Shown: piece after piece, positions 45,658-53,634 of the stretch
Layout: each line of letters begins with the position of its first letter
Position numbering within the stretch: position 1 is the stretch's first letter
Assembly: GCF_017948675.1 (NCBI RefSeq)
Contig: NZ_JAGFBU010000005.1
Coordinates: 186,001 to 250,000, forward strand
Source of the DNA: Flavobacterium flabelliforme
GTDB taxonomy: Bacteria; Bacteroidota; Bacteroidia; Flavobacteriales; Flavobacteriaceae
Direction of reading: 5' to 3'
DNA: 64,000 nucleotides
The notes under the pieces: generated by a model
What the model was told of the DNA's origin: nothing
Seen by the model: only the letters and a program-made list of their open reading frames with translations
The model's database searches: none
Translations under genes and position numbers: made by a program

Positions 45658-47721
45658 CTACTCAATTAACAATCTTTTCAACTGAAATTTTTCACTTTCG
45701 TTTAAATTGGGTAAAATCCTTTCAAAAGAGAGCCTCATTTCTTTATTTTTTAATAATTTTCTAATAGTATCACGTCCAAATTTAGAAAATTGCCACATGT
45801 GATGTGTGGTTGCATTTACTAAATTTTGCAAAACGGTATCATTTACTAAATTGAAAGCGATCAGATTTTGTAATGCATTTTGTCGAGTAGTAGCCTCAAA
45901 ATTCAGAGATGAATATTCTATTAATTCCTTAATTAATTCTTCTTTATTCAAAACATAATTTGGAGTTGTTAAGGCCAAAGACAACCACAAATTTCTTAAA
46001 TTGTAATCATTAAATCCGATCCAATTTTTTGATAGATCTAAATATTTAAAACGCTGTTCCGGAAAATTATTCCATAATCTAAATAATGCTATTTCCTGAG
46101 TTTGATAGGATTTATCAGTTAGTAAACTTTCATATTCTTGTCTAAAATCTTCTGGAATTTTATTTAAATTAACCGCTACTGCTTGACGAATTTGTAGAAT
46201 ATTAGACTGTAAAGCCAACTGAAGCAATTGCTTTTTAGCATCAAAATTTTCATTTTTAATTTGGTTTAAAATAGCTTCTTTTACTGCAAAATAAACGTCC
46301 GATTGCATAACTTGAACAAAGAAATCATTTTTTTCTGCTAGAGATTTACTTCTTAACTGATCGACTTGTAAAAATAATTTCGTTGCCTTATTTTTTTCTA
46401 ATAAAGCATTAGCTTCAAGCGTATTAAAATCACTTGATTCAAGCCAAACTTTACTAAAATTATTTAAATCAAAAGACGATACTTTTTTTATTTCAGCAAA
46501 AAAATCTTCCGTATTTACAGATTTAAAAGAATGCTTTTTCAAATAGGCTTTAACCGCTTTTTTGAAGTTTTTTTTACCGATGGATTCTTTCAAAATAAAT
46601 AATGCCCAAGCGCCCTTTTCATAGAAAGTTAAGGAACTTGCTTTGGCATTCAAAATTGGAATGGTATCGGTACGAGAAGCAAATTTAAGTTGTTGAGCAG
46701 ATTCGTATAATTTGCAATAAAAATAATCATCGCCATAAACTTCTTTCTCTGCTAATAAAGCATAATAAGTTGCAAAACCTTCTTGTAGCCAATGTTGCTT
46801 ACTACTTTCTGCCGTAACCAAATCACCAAACCATTGATGCGCCAATTCATGTGCATTTACATTGGTGTAACTTCGGTCTTCAAAACCTATCGAATCGACT
46901 ACATAACGCGTCGAAAACAAAGTAGCTGATGTATTTTCCATTCCTGCATATAAAAAATCTCGAACCGGAGTCTGCTTGTAAATTCTCCAAGGATACTTCA
47001 CTCCTATTTCTTTTTCAAGGAAATCAAACATCGTTTTAGAATGACGATAAGTAGGTTCAAATTTAGATTTATCTGCAGGTTCGTAGTACATTTCTAGAGG
47101 TATTCCAGAATTAGAAAACTGTATCTGTTTTTCATATTTTCCGATGGCCAGCATCAACAAATAAGAACTCATTGGTTTTTGCATTCGATATTTCCAAATA
47201 GTATTTCCCATTGATTTTGCCCTAGTTTCTAATTCTCCATTAGAAATCACTTGATAATCATTTCTAAATACAATATTCAAATTAAAAATCACTTTTTCAT
47301 TCACATCATCAAAACTAGGAAACCAATGACTGGTATACTTTCCTTGACCTTGTGTCCAAATTTGCAGATTGTCTTTATCTGTCGATCCAATAAAATAGAG
47401 CGTTTGCTTTGGCATTGCCGAATACGTAAAATTTAAGCTATTTTTTCCTTTTTTAAATGGGAAAATAATTTGTAATTCCTTTTGAGTATTTCTAAAATTA
47501 ACTTCTTTTCCATTGAGTTTTAAATTAGAAAAAGTCATGTTTTGTGCATCAATTTTAATGGTATCAATTGTTTTTAATACTACAAAATCATATTGCACTT
47601 CCCCTAAAACAATTCTCTCTGTTGGATTTATGTGAATTTTTCCTAAAACCGATTTAAAATCAACAAATTGAGTTTGTTGCGAAAAAATAAAAGAAGTGAA
47701 GAGAAGAAAAAAGTATTTCAT
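45658..47721 (-). CDS. M1-family zinc aminopeptidase
   Basis: The 687-residue exported protein has a signal peptide (about 1-15). The M1 motifs are AGMENTSA (259-266), substrate recognition, and HELAHQWFGD with Glu314 in WLQEGFATYY (zinc ligands His291, His295, Glu314; catalytic Glu292). A helical C-terminal region (about 470-687) forms the cap domain. It trims N-terminal residues from peptides in the periplasm or outside. The length is normal for the family. Confidence 0.94.
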   Translation of the reverse strand: MKYFFLLFTSFIFSQQTQFVDFKSVLGKIHINPTERIVLGEVQYDFVVLKTIDTIKIDAQNMTFSNLKLNGKEVNFRNTQKELQIIFPFKKGKNSLNFTYSAMPKQTLYFIGSTDKDNLQIWTQGQGKYTSHWFPSFDDVNEKVIFNLNIVFRNDYQVISNGELETRAKSMGNTIWKYRMQKPMSSYLLMLAIGKYEKQIQFSNSGIPLEMYYEPADKSKFEPTYRHSKTMFDFLEKEIGVKYPWRIYKQTPVRDFLYAGMENTSATLFSTRYVVDSIGFEDRSYTNVNAHELAHQWFGDLVTAESSKQHWLQEGFATYYALLAEKEVYGDDYFYCKLYESAQQLKFASRTDTIPILNAKASSLTFYEKGAWALFILKESIGKKNFKKAVKAYLKKHSFKSVNTEDFFAEIKKVSSFDLNNFSKVWLESSDFNTLEANALLEKNKATKLFLQVDQLRSKSLAEKNDFFVQVMQSDVYFAVKEAILNQIKNENFDAKKQLLQLALQSNILQIRQAVAVNLNKIPEDFRQEYESLLTDKSYQTQEIALFRLWNNFPEQRFKYLDLSKNWIGFNDYNLRNLWLSLALTTPNYVLNKEELIKELIEYSSLNFEATTRQNALQNLIAFNLVNDTVLQNLVNATTHHMWQFSKFGRDTIRKLLKNKEMRLSFERILPNLNESEKFQLKRLLIE

Positions 47722-47822
47722 AAAGGTAATTTTATACTAAAAAATCAAAGTTACAATGATTTAATTAAATAATAAATGGAATAACGTAAGTTTACCAATC
47801 AAAAAACCACAATACATTTATA

Positions 47823-48560
47823 TTGAAAACAAAAGCTGTATTTAATTGGAGTAGCGGAAAAGATTCTGCTTTAGCATTGTACAAAGTACTACAAAATTCT
47901 GAATTTGAAATCACTTGTTTACTCACAAGTGTCAACAAAGAGTTTCAGCGCATTTCTATGCATGGTGTGCGTGTTGAACTGCTAAAAAAACAAGCAGAAA
48001 GTCTAGAATTACCGCTAGAAATTATGCAAATTCCAGAAATGCCGACAATGGAAGTGTATGAAAATGTAATGAATGAAACATTAACCAAGTTAAAAAACCA
48101 AGGGGTCACAAATTCCATTTTTGGAGATATTTTATTAGAAGATTTACGCAAATACAGAGAAGATCAGTTAGCCAAAATAGGTTTTGAGGCTGTTTTTCCG
48201 CTTTGGCAAATTCCTACAACTATTTTAATTCAAGAATTTATTGCATTAAATTTTAAAACTATTGTTGTTTGTGTGAACGAACGTTATTTAGACAAAAGTT
48301 TTGTGGGTCGCGTGATTGATCAGAATTTCCTTAATGATTTACCAGAAAATGTAGATGTCTGTGGCGAAAATGGAGAGTTTCATACCTTTACTTTTGATGG
48401 ACCTATTTTTTCTAAACCAATTAATTTTGAGATTGGAGAAATTGTATATCGCAAATATGAAAAACCAAAACAAGAAGATTCTTCAAATACAGCTTGCGAC
48501 ACCAATACTTCTGATGCTTTTGATTATGGATTTTGGTATTGTGATTTACTTCCAAAATAA
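47823..48560 (+). CDS. Dph6-like ATP pyrophosphatase (adenine nucleotide alpha-hydrolase)
   Basis: The 245-residue PP-loop protein has the ATP-binding motif NWSSGKDSALALYK and further family blocks SMHGVRVELL, FGDILLEDLRKYRED, LWQIPT and CGENGEFHTFTFDGPIF. This is the family of diphthine-ammonia ligase (Dph6), but bacteria have no diphthamide, so the bacterial substrate is unknown. The start is TTG (47823-47825): no in-frame ATG lies near, and the family N-terminus begins here. It is divergent from the M1 peptidase. Confidence 0.86.
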   Translation: MKTKAVFNWSSGKDSALALYKVLQNSEFEITCLLTSVNKEFQRISMHGVRVELLKKQAESLELPLEIMQIPEMPTMEVYENVMNETLTKLKNQGVTNSIFGDILLEDLRKYREDQLAKIGFEAVFPLWQIPTTILIQEFIALNFKTIVVCVNERYLDKSFVGRVIDQNFLNDLPENVDVCGENGEFHTFTFDGPIFSKPINFEIGEIVYRKYEKPKQEDSSNTACDTNTSDAFDYGFWYCDLLPK

Positions 48561-48567
48561 GTTTAAA

Positions 48568-48678
48568 TTATGCGGTGTCAATAATTTTAAAACTTTTCAT
48601 TGCTACTTTTTCACGTGTGTAGCTTACCAACATTCTAGAGCAACGTAAATGATGCACTTCCATTGTGACAATTATCAT
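48568..48678 (-). CDS. Possible 36-residue ORF in the gap before the DUF1697 gene
   Basis: An ATG frame (MIIVTMEVHHLRCSRMLVSY...) ends in TAA and fills most of the otherwise empty 134-base gap. It has several charged residues and one Cys and resembles no family I know. It could be a small protein, a remnant of a longer gene, or chance. No exact -7 box is obvious upstream. Confidence 0.25.
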   Translation of the reverse strand: MIIVTMEVHHLRCSRMLVSYTREKVAMKSFKIIDTA

Positions 48679-48694
48679 AAAAGAAAAAGAAGTT

Positions 48695-49240
48695 TTATCT
48701 CTCCTCATACATTTTAAGCAACTGCGTAACCGTATTCCAATTTCGAATAGTAGCGATTACATTTAACTTTTTCTCGATGTATTTCTGATCAAAACGTGTC
48801 TTACCTGCTCCAACAGCATATTTAATGAAAATTTTATTGCCATCAATACTGGCTTCATCGGGTTTAAACTGACTAATTCTCAAATCATTCATACTAGTAC
48901 TAGACAAAGTAGTCGAAATAAAAGCCACATATAACTTTTTAGGATCTAAATCTTTCTCTTTCAAGAAAAGATTATTTTTAAAACAAGCCTCCAAATCTTC
49001 TTTACCAATAACAACAACTGGCACTTCATGACCGAAAATTTTGAAAATTTCTTGCTTTATTTTAAATCCAACTGCGGCAGAATTTTCCTCTTCGGTATCT
49101 ACAAAAACATTTCCAGACTGAATATAGGTAGCTACATTCTGAAAACCTATAGCTTCTAAAGTTGTTTTTAATGCTTCCATTTTTATCATACTGTGACCAG
49201 AAACATTGATACCACGAAGTAAAGCCAGATGAGTTTTCAT
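48695..49240 (-). CDS. DUF1697-family protein
   Basis: The 181-residue soluble protein begins MKTHLALLRGINVSGHSMIKMEALK and contains YIQSGNVFVDTEE and WNTVTQLLKM, the defining stretches of DUF1697. The biochemical function of the family is not established. No neighbours on the same strand form an obvious operon. Confidence 0.88.
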   Translation of the reverse strand: MKTHLALLRGINVSGHSMIKMEALKTTLEAIGFQNVATYIQSGNVFVDTEEENSAAVGFKIKQEIFKIFGHEVPVVVIGKEDLEACFKNNLFLKEKDLDPKKLYVAFISTTLSSTSMNDLRISQFKPDEASIDGNKIFIKYAVGAGKTRFDQKYIEKKLNVIATIRNWNTVTQLLKMYEER

Positions 49241-49319
49241 TTTATAAATTTTATTGCTGCAAAGATATTGTGTTTCTTGGCAAATTACTAAGCAATTCTA
49301 AGTGCTATTTTAATATTTA

Positions 49320-49344
49320 TTTAGAATTCTCTTGTTTTAAAATA
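49320..49344. repeat. 25-bp direct repeat, copy A (after the metallo-beta-lactamase gene)
   Basis: This 25-base stretch is identical to 50100-50124. On the minus strand it reads as the end of the serine hydrolase frame (ILKQENSK) followed at once by TAA, although it lies downstream of the metallo-beta-lactamase stop. Confidence 0.9.
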
Positions 49345-49357
49345 GGAATTATGAAAG

Positions 49358-50095
49358 CTATTTCCTTTTGTTGTTATTCAGTTTTAACAAATCTAAGGTA
49401 TGATCTAAAACTCTTAAACTTTTCCAATCATGGTGCCCGGTGATAATGTAGTTCGGATTTTGAAATTTCGACTGTACCTTGCGAATCGTTTTGGGCCATT
49501 CTTTAATATTAGCTTCGCCTACATATTCTAAATCGGGAGCGTCAATACTTTTGACTAAGCACCCACCGTACAAAATTTTCTCTTTATTAAACCAAATCAC
49601 AATGTTGTCCTTTGTATGTCCTGCACCAGCAAAATAGGTTTCGAAACTTGTATCACCAACATTAAAAATGGTGTCTTTACTCATTAAAAATTGAGCTCTC
49701 GGTTGCTTTTTCTTTATTGAAATCTTATCAGTTAATTTGGTTGTGTAGGTTTTAATTCCGTTTTGTTTATAAAAATCAAATCCAGAAGTTCTGTCTTCAT
49801 GAGAATGTGTTGCAATTGCCAGAATTACTTTTTTATGATGTCGCAATTCAATACTGTCCAACAACGATTGATATGAAAAATCATCCCAAGGAGAATCAAA
49901 AATAACGACACCTTTGGAAGTTACTACGTACATTGCATTTGCATCTTGTTTCTTTGTTCCAAACATTTTATAACTACTATAAACATAAAAATTAGGAGTA
50001 ACTTGTGTTATTTTAAGTTCATTTTTGATGGTTTGTCCAATTGCAATTGTACTTAAAAGCATAAAAATAATAAGTTTACTAATTTTTATTTTCAT
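49358..50095 (-). CDS. Subclass B1 metallo-beta-lactamase-like protein
   Basis: The 245-residue exported protein has a signal peptide (about 1-20) and the full B1 zinc set. His97, His99 and Asp101 occur in THSHEDRTSG, His160 in GAGHTKDNIVIWF, Cys179 in YGGCLVKS, and His221 in TGHHDW; a Lys follows the Cys region (Lys182) as in B1 carbapenemases. Usual B1 enzymes read HSHDDRTAG, so the Asp-to-Glu change beside the zinc ligands is unusual. It may hydrolyse beta-lactams; activity is not shown by the sequence. Its start overlaps the upstream serine hydrolase gene by 17 bases. Confidence 0.9.
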   Translation of the reverse strand: MKIKISKLIIFMLLSTIAIGQTIKNELKITQVTPNFYVYSSYKMFGTKKQDANAMYVVTSKGVVIFDSPWDDFSYQSLLDSIELRHHKKVILAIATHSHEDRTSGFDFYKQNGIKTYTTKLTDKISIKKKQPRAQFLMSKDTIFNVGDTSFETYFAGAGHTKDNIVIWFNKEKILYGGCLVKSIDAPDLEYVGEANIKEWPKTIRKVQSKFQNPNYIITGHHDWKSLRVLDHTLDLLKLNNNKRK

Positions 50096-51140
50096 AGTCT
50101 TTAGAATTCTCTTGTTTTAAAATAATGTTTTTTATTTCATTTCCGAAATAATATGCCAATTCAATTTTATCATTCATTTGATTCTCTAATACAATCACGC
50201 TAATTTTACTTTTAGGAAAATAAACATTTAAAGAAGCAAAACCATCTCCTAAACCTGTGTGACCTATATATTTTGTTTTGCCATTATTGTTCACACGGAT
50301 CCCATAACCATAGCCACATTTTGCTTTTCCAAAGGAATCGTGCTGAGCTAAAACTGTTTCAGATACCATTAAATTATAGGTTTCTGGCTTTAGAATTTTT
50401 CCTTTATGCAAATTAGAATTCCAAATCACTAAATCGCTTGCAGTAGTAATTATACCATCTGCTGGTGTTGAATCAGTTGTAATTTGTAAAGTTTTTACAG
50501 CTTTAAAAACACCTTCCTTATTGGTATAACCGCTAACAATTGCTCTTTTATTATCTTTTGCATAAGCAAAAGTATGTTTCATTTTTAATGACGCAAAAAG
50601 GGAATCCGCCATTTGATTGTATGTCTTTTTGCTAGAAAATTCGATGATTTTACCTAAAAGCACATTAGAAATATTCCCATATTTAAAATTAGTTCCTGGT
50701 TTAAATAATAATGGTTTATCTAAAGCCAAAATACCATGGGTATGATTTAATAATTGATGAACCGTAACCGAATCTGCCCAAGATTCCGTTAAAAAAGGTA
50801 AGTATTTTTTTATGGGTGATCGTAAATCAATTTTTCCTTTATCTACTTCTCGCAACAACAATGCAGCTGTAATTTGTTTCGAATTAGACATAATTTTAAA
50901 ATAATCTTGAGCTTGCAAAGGTGTTTTTTTTTCGAAATTAGCAAAACCATAGGCTTTTGTATATTTTGCAACGCCATTCTCTGCAATCACAATTACTCCA
51001 TTAAACTTTCGAATGTTAGTCGTTTTAATTAAGCTGTCAATGGATGAAATATAATCGTTAGTTTTTTGAGCAAAGGAATTACTGTTTATAAACAATAGTG
51101 CTGCATAAATAAAGTAAATGGTCTGTTTTTTAATTTTCAT
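50079..51140 (-). CDS. Class C beta-lactamase-like serine hydrolase
   Basis: The 353-residue exported protein has a signal peptide (about 1-24). It has the penicillin-binding fold motifs SNSK (Ser85, Lys88, in FKIMSNSKQITAA), YGN (Tyr154-Asn156) and HTG (in YIGHTGLGDGFA), the order of the beta-lactamase class C / esterase / DD-peptidase family. It is more likely a peptidase or esterase than a resistance enzyme. Its last six residues (DYENKN) extend past the repeated end ILKQENSK and overlap the start of the metallo-beta-lactamase gene, as if the reading frame was extended by an insertion. Confidence 0.88.
   Translation of the reverse strand: MKIKKQTIYFIYAALLFINSNSFAQKTNDYISSIDSLIKTTNIRKFNGVIVIAENGVAKYTKAYGFANFEKKTPLQAQDYFKIMSNSKQITAALLLREVDKGKIDLRSPIKKYLPFLTESWADSVTVHQLLNHTHGILALDKPLLFKPGTNFKYGNISNVLLGKIIEFSSKKTYNQMADSLFASLKMKHTFAYAKDNKRAIVSGYTNKEGVFKAVKTLQITTDSTPADGIITTASDLVIWNSNLHKGKILKPETYNLMVSETVLAQHDSFGKAKCGYGYGIRVNNNGKTKYIGHTGLGDGFASLNVYFPKSKISVIVLENQMNDKIELAYYFGNEIKNIILKQENSKDYENKN
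50100..50124. repeat. 25-bp direct repeat, copy B (inside the serine hydrolase 3' end)
   Basis: This stretch is identical to 49320-49344 and encodes ILKQENSK near the hydrolase C-terminus. The metallo-beta-lactamase gene lies wholly between the two copies, which are 780 bp apart. Confidence 0.9.
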
Positions 51141-51179
51141 CTTCTATTTCTGAATTATTTTAATTGTAGTAAAGCATTC

Positions 51180-51386
51180 TTATTCATTTGGTTGATCCTC
51201 TTTTCTACTATCCAAATAAGATTTCATAAATACTACGGCAATTACCAATCTAAAAATACGATAGGCCCAAATATTCGTTTCCCAAAATAGTATTTTATGA
51301 GTTGTTTCTGTATTAAATAAGGAAAAAATAAAAGAGATTAGAAATAGAATAGCTAGAATTAAATAGATTTTTTTCGAAACTTTCAT
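51180..51386 (-). CDS. Small two-helix membrane protein
   Basis: The 68-residue protein has two hydrophobic segments (about 7-24 and 42-56) separated by a short loop with an acidic/aromatic stretch (TTHKILFWETNIWAY) and a charged C-terminus (DSRKEDQPNE). I do not recognise the family. It lies 39 bases upstream of the serine hydrolase gene on the same strand and could be its first co-transcribed partner. Confidence 0.6.
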   Translation of the reverse strand: MKVSKKIYLILAILFLISFIFSLFNTETTHKILFWETNIWAYRIFRLVIAVVFMKSYLDSRKEDQPNE

Positions 51387-51626
51387 AAAAGAGTAATGTT
51401 ATAAATTTAATATTTTGGAATCATTGAAATTTTATCGGTATTTCTATAATTCATTACTTTAGATAATAATTGAGTAAAATTATTTTAAATATTCTAACTA
51501 AAAAAATTTTAACGAAAATTTTCTTAATTATATGTCATAACAATTCCGAAGTTCTTTTATGTATCATAATTTTTATGAAAATCAATTAGGCTAATTGCAA
51601 TACTTCATAACTATTAGGACAGAAAA
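51387..51626. other. AT-rich gap without a recognisable gene
   Basis: The 240 bases between the small membrane gene and the nitroreductase terminator hold no ORF of note and no clear -7 box or strong hairpin. Confidence 0.5.
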
Positions 51627-51672
51627 TAAAAAAAGCCTAAACCAAAACTGTGTTTGATCTAGGCTTTTTGAA
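51620..51672 (-). terminator. Terminator of the OhrR-Ohr-nitroreductase operon
   Basis: The outer arms AAAAAGCCTA (51629-51638) and TAGGCTTTTT (51660-51669) pair, with an inner CAAAAC/GTTTG-like pairing. On the minus strand a U-run follows, 45 bases past the nitroreductase stop. Confidence 0.8.
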
Positions 51673-51715
51673 GTAGGATATAACAAAATTAAAATGTTAT
51701 ATTAATATTTAAAGA

Positions 51716-52351
51716 TTATTTGAACTCTATTAAAAAATCTTCTTTTGGTGTTCTTACTTTTTTCATAGGAGCAATCCAATCCAATGGTGTATTGGCATAA
51801 CCTACATACATTAAAGAAACACTTTTTAATCCTAATTTTTCTAATTCTAATATTTCATCAATCACATTGTTATCAAATCCCTCTACAGGTGTACTGTCGA
51901 CTTTTAATTCTGCAGCTTGAGCCAAAGCAAGTCCCAAAGCAATATAAGTTTGTCTTGCAATGTGAGCAAAGTTTTCTTCAGCAGGTTGATTTAGATAGAT
52001 TTTTTTCAACATATCAGTATAACTACCAAAACGACCTCTTTCAAGACCACGCTCATCTGTTGTGTAATCATAAACATTATCAATGCGATCTTCGGTATAT
52101 CGGTCCCAAGCAGCGAAAATCACTACATGAGAACAATCTCTCATACATTCTGGATTTAAAGCGCCTTTTACTAATTTTTCTTTTAATTCTTGATTTTCAA
52201 CTACAAGTACTTTAAAAGGTTGTAAACCTGAAGAAGTGGGAGCCAAACGGGCCGCTTCTACAATTTTATCAATATTTTCTTTACTTACTTTTTTAGTTGC
52301 ATCGTATGCTTTTACAGCATGTCTCCAATTTAAATCTTCTAATAAAGCCAT
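51716..52351 (-). CDS. NAD(P)H-dependent nitroreductase family protein
   Basis: The 211-residue FMN-dependent protein resembles NfsB. RHAVKAYDATKKVSKENIDKIVEAARLAPTSSGLQPFKVLVVEN gives the FMN-binding N-terminus, and RQTYIALGLALAQAAELKVDSTPVEGFD is the middle block. It reduces nitroaromatics or quinones. It is third in a minus-strand run after OhrR and Ohr (gaps of 2 and 28 bases), so it is probably induced by organic peroxides together with Ohr. Confidence 0.92.
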   Translation of the reverse strand: MALLEDLNWRHAVKAYDATKKVSKENIDKIVEAARLAPTSSGLQPFKVLVVENQELKEKLVKGALNPECMRDCSHVVIFAAWDRYTEDRIDNVYDYTTDERGLERGRFGSYTDMLKKIYLNQPAEENFAHIARQTYIALGLALAQAAELKVDSTPVEGFDNNVIDEILELEKLGLKSVSLMYVGYANTPLDWIAPMKKVRTPKEDFLIEFK

Positions 52352-52379
52352 TTTTTATGTATCTTTTTATATAATTATA

Positions 52380-52802
52380 TTAATTGTTTGAAACCGTCAA
52401 TTCTACTGGCATGTTTCCTCTCGTAGCATTAGAATAGGGACAAACTTGATGTGCTTTTTCGATCAAAGATTGTGCAACCTCAATAGTTACTCCAGGAATA
52501 TTAGCATGTAGTTCAGCTGCTAATCCGAATCCTCCAGCATCATTTTGTCCGATACTCACTTTTGCTGTTACCGTAGTTTCTCCCGTTTGGATATTTTCTT
52601 TTTTTATAACCAAATTCAAAGCACTATCAAAACAAGCAGAATAGCCTGCTGCAAATAGCATTTCTGGATTTGCATAATCTTCATTAGCTCCGCCTAGAGC
52701 TTTTGGATGTCTCACATCAATAGCTAAAACTCCATTTTCGCTCCTTACTTGGCCGTTTCTACCTCCTGTTGCGGTAGCTTTTGTGGTGTACATTGTTTTC
52801 AT
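52380..52802 (-). CDS. ohr: Organic hydroperoxide resistance protein Ohr
   Basis: The 140-residue thiol peroxidase of the Ohr/OsmC fold has two reactive cysteines: Cys57 in AAGYSACFDSAL and Cys121 in QVCPYSNATRGN, the latter motif specific to Ohr. It reduces organic hydroperoxides with lipoylated or dithiol electron donors. Its ATG is 2 bases from the stop of the OhrR gene. Confidence 0.95.
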   Translation of the reverse strand: MKTMYTTKATATGGRNGQVRSENGVLAIDVRHPKALGGANEDYANPEMLFAAGYSACFDSALNLVIKKENIQTGETTVTAKVSIGQNDAGGFGLAAELHANIPGVTIEVAQSLIEKAHQVCPYSNATRGNMPVELTVSNN

Positions 52803-52804
52803 GC

Positions 52805-53224
52805 TTATCTATCTAATATTTTAGTAATTATATTTTTTAAAACTGCTAATTCCTCTACTGTTACATTCATAGCTTGCATTAACTTTTCGGGAATACAAGT
52901 TGCTTTTTCTTTAAGCAATTTACCTTTTTTGGTCAATGTGATATTGACAATTCTCTGATCAACTGTGCTTCTAATTCGGGTTATAAATGCCTTGTGTTCC
53001 ATTCGTTTTAATAATGGAGTAAGTGTACCACTGTCTAGTTTTAGCTTTTCGCCAAGCTGATTCACTGTTTGAGTTTCCTGCTCCCACAAAACAAGCATTA
53101 CTAGGTATTGCGGATAGGTTAATTCTAGTTCCTCTAAAAAAGGTCGATACTGATTGATTATTTCCTTTGCAAACAAATAAACTGGAAAACAAACTTGCTC
53201 GCTAATATTAAGTTGATTTGTCAT
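52805..53224 (-). CDS. ohrR: OhrR-type MarR-family peroxide sensor
   Basis: The 139-residue regulator has a MarR winged helix (LTYPQYLVMLVLWEQETQTVNQLGEKLKLDSGTLTPLLKRME) and an N-terminal Cys12 in SEQVCFPVYLF, the reactive residue of OhrR-type sensors. I use the ATG at 53222-53224; the in-frame TTG at 53243-53245 lies inside the -7 box and is upstream of the transcript start. A palindromic site over the promoter fits the OhrR operator. When its Cys is oxidised by organic peroxide it should release DNA and turn on the operon. Confidence 0.88.
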   Translation of the reverse strand: MTNQLNISEQVCFPVYLFAKEIINQYRPFLEELELTYPQYLVMLVLWEQETQTVNQLGEKLKLDSGTLTPLLKRMEHKAFITRIRSTVDQRIVNITLTKKGKLLKEKATCIPEKLMQAMNVTVEELAVLKNIITKILDR

Positions 53225-53242
53225 GGATTCAATTTGAAGTGA

Positions 53243-53280
53243 CAAAGGTAAATATAATTAAGTTGTGTGCAATTTAATTG
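53243..53280 (-). promoter_or_regulatory. OhrR operator overlapping the operon promoter
   Basis: On the minus strand, TTG (53270-53272), a 19-base spacer and TACCTTTG (53243-53250) match the Bacteroidota promoter consensus. CAATTTAATTG (53270-53280), a palindrome around one central base, overlaps the TTG element and resembles known OhrR sites (TACAATT-AATTGTA). Repressor binding would block the -33 region. Confidence 0.75.
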
Positions 53281-53365
53281 TGTAAAATTAATATTAATTT
53301 AACTGTTATTATATTTCATCAAGAGACTTAAACATTTAATTTTTCTGCACTACTCTATTTTTTTT

Positions 53366-53508
53366 TAGCCTTGATAGCAGTGGAAAGCCTTTACGAGGTG
53401 ATAACCATTTTTTCTAGTTGTAGTAGAGCGACCGCAGGAAGCTCCTACCGCAACATAGAAAAAAGGTTTGAGACCGAAAAGCTTGTAACGAATAGCGAGA
53501 ACAGCTTC
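53366..53508 (+). repeat. Intergenic repeat element, copy 2 (long hairpin version)
   Basis: The 5' arm (53366-53392) and 3' arm (53477-53508) match those of the element at 7026-7108 in inverse orientation: 24/27 and 26/32 by eye. The centre differs entirely. A different hairpin pairs 53403-53420 with 53451-53468, around a G/C-richer inner stem. It lies between the divergent ohrR promoter and recG. A minus-strand frame through it is not a real gene. Confidence 0.75.
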
Positions 53509-53634
53509 TTGTAAAAAATAGTGCTTTTTAGATTTAAAATTTAATTGAATTTCAATCTGTTTGCGAAAAAAATTGATCAATACATATTGATTGGTGCATT
53601 TTTAAGTTTCCGAACAAAAAACTATCTTCGCACA

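Noticed and set aside
48355..48648. + strand frame of 97 residues overlapping the end of the Dph6-like gene
   Set aside because: It overlaps the well-supported Dph6-like gene in another frame and has low-complexity content without family resemblance.
53365..53580. Minus-strand frame of 71 residues through the intergenic repeat near recG
   Set aside because: It is produced by the repeat element itself (its end reads the 5' arm) and has no promoter or family; treated as spurious.
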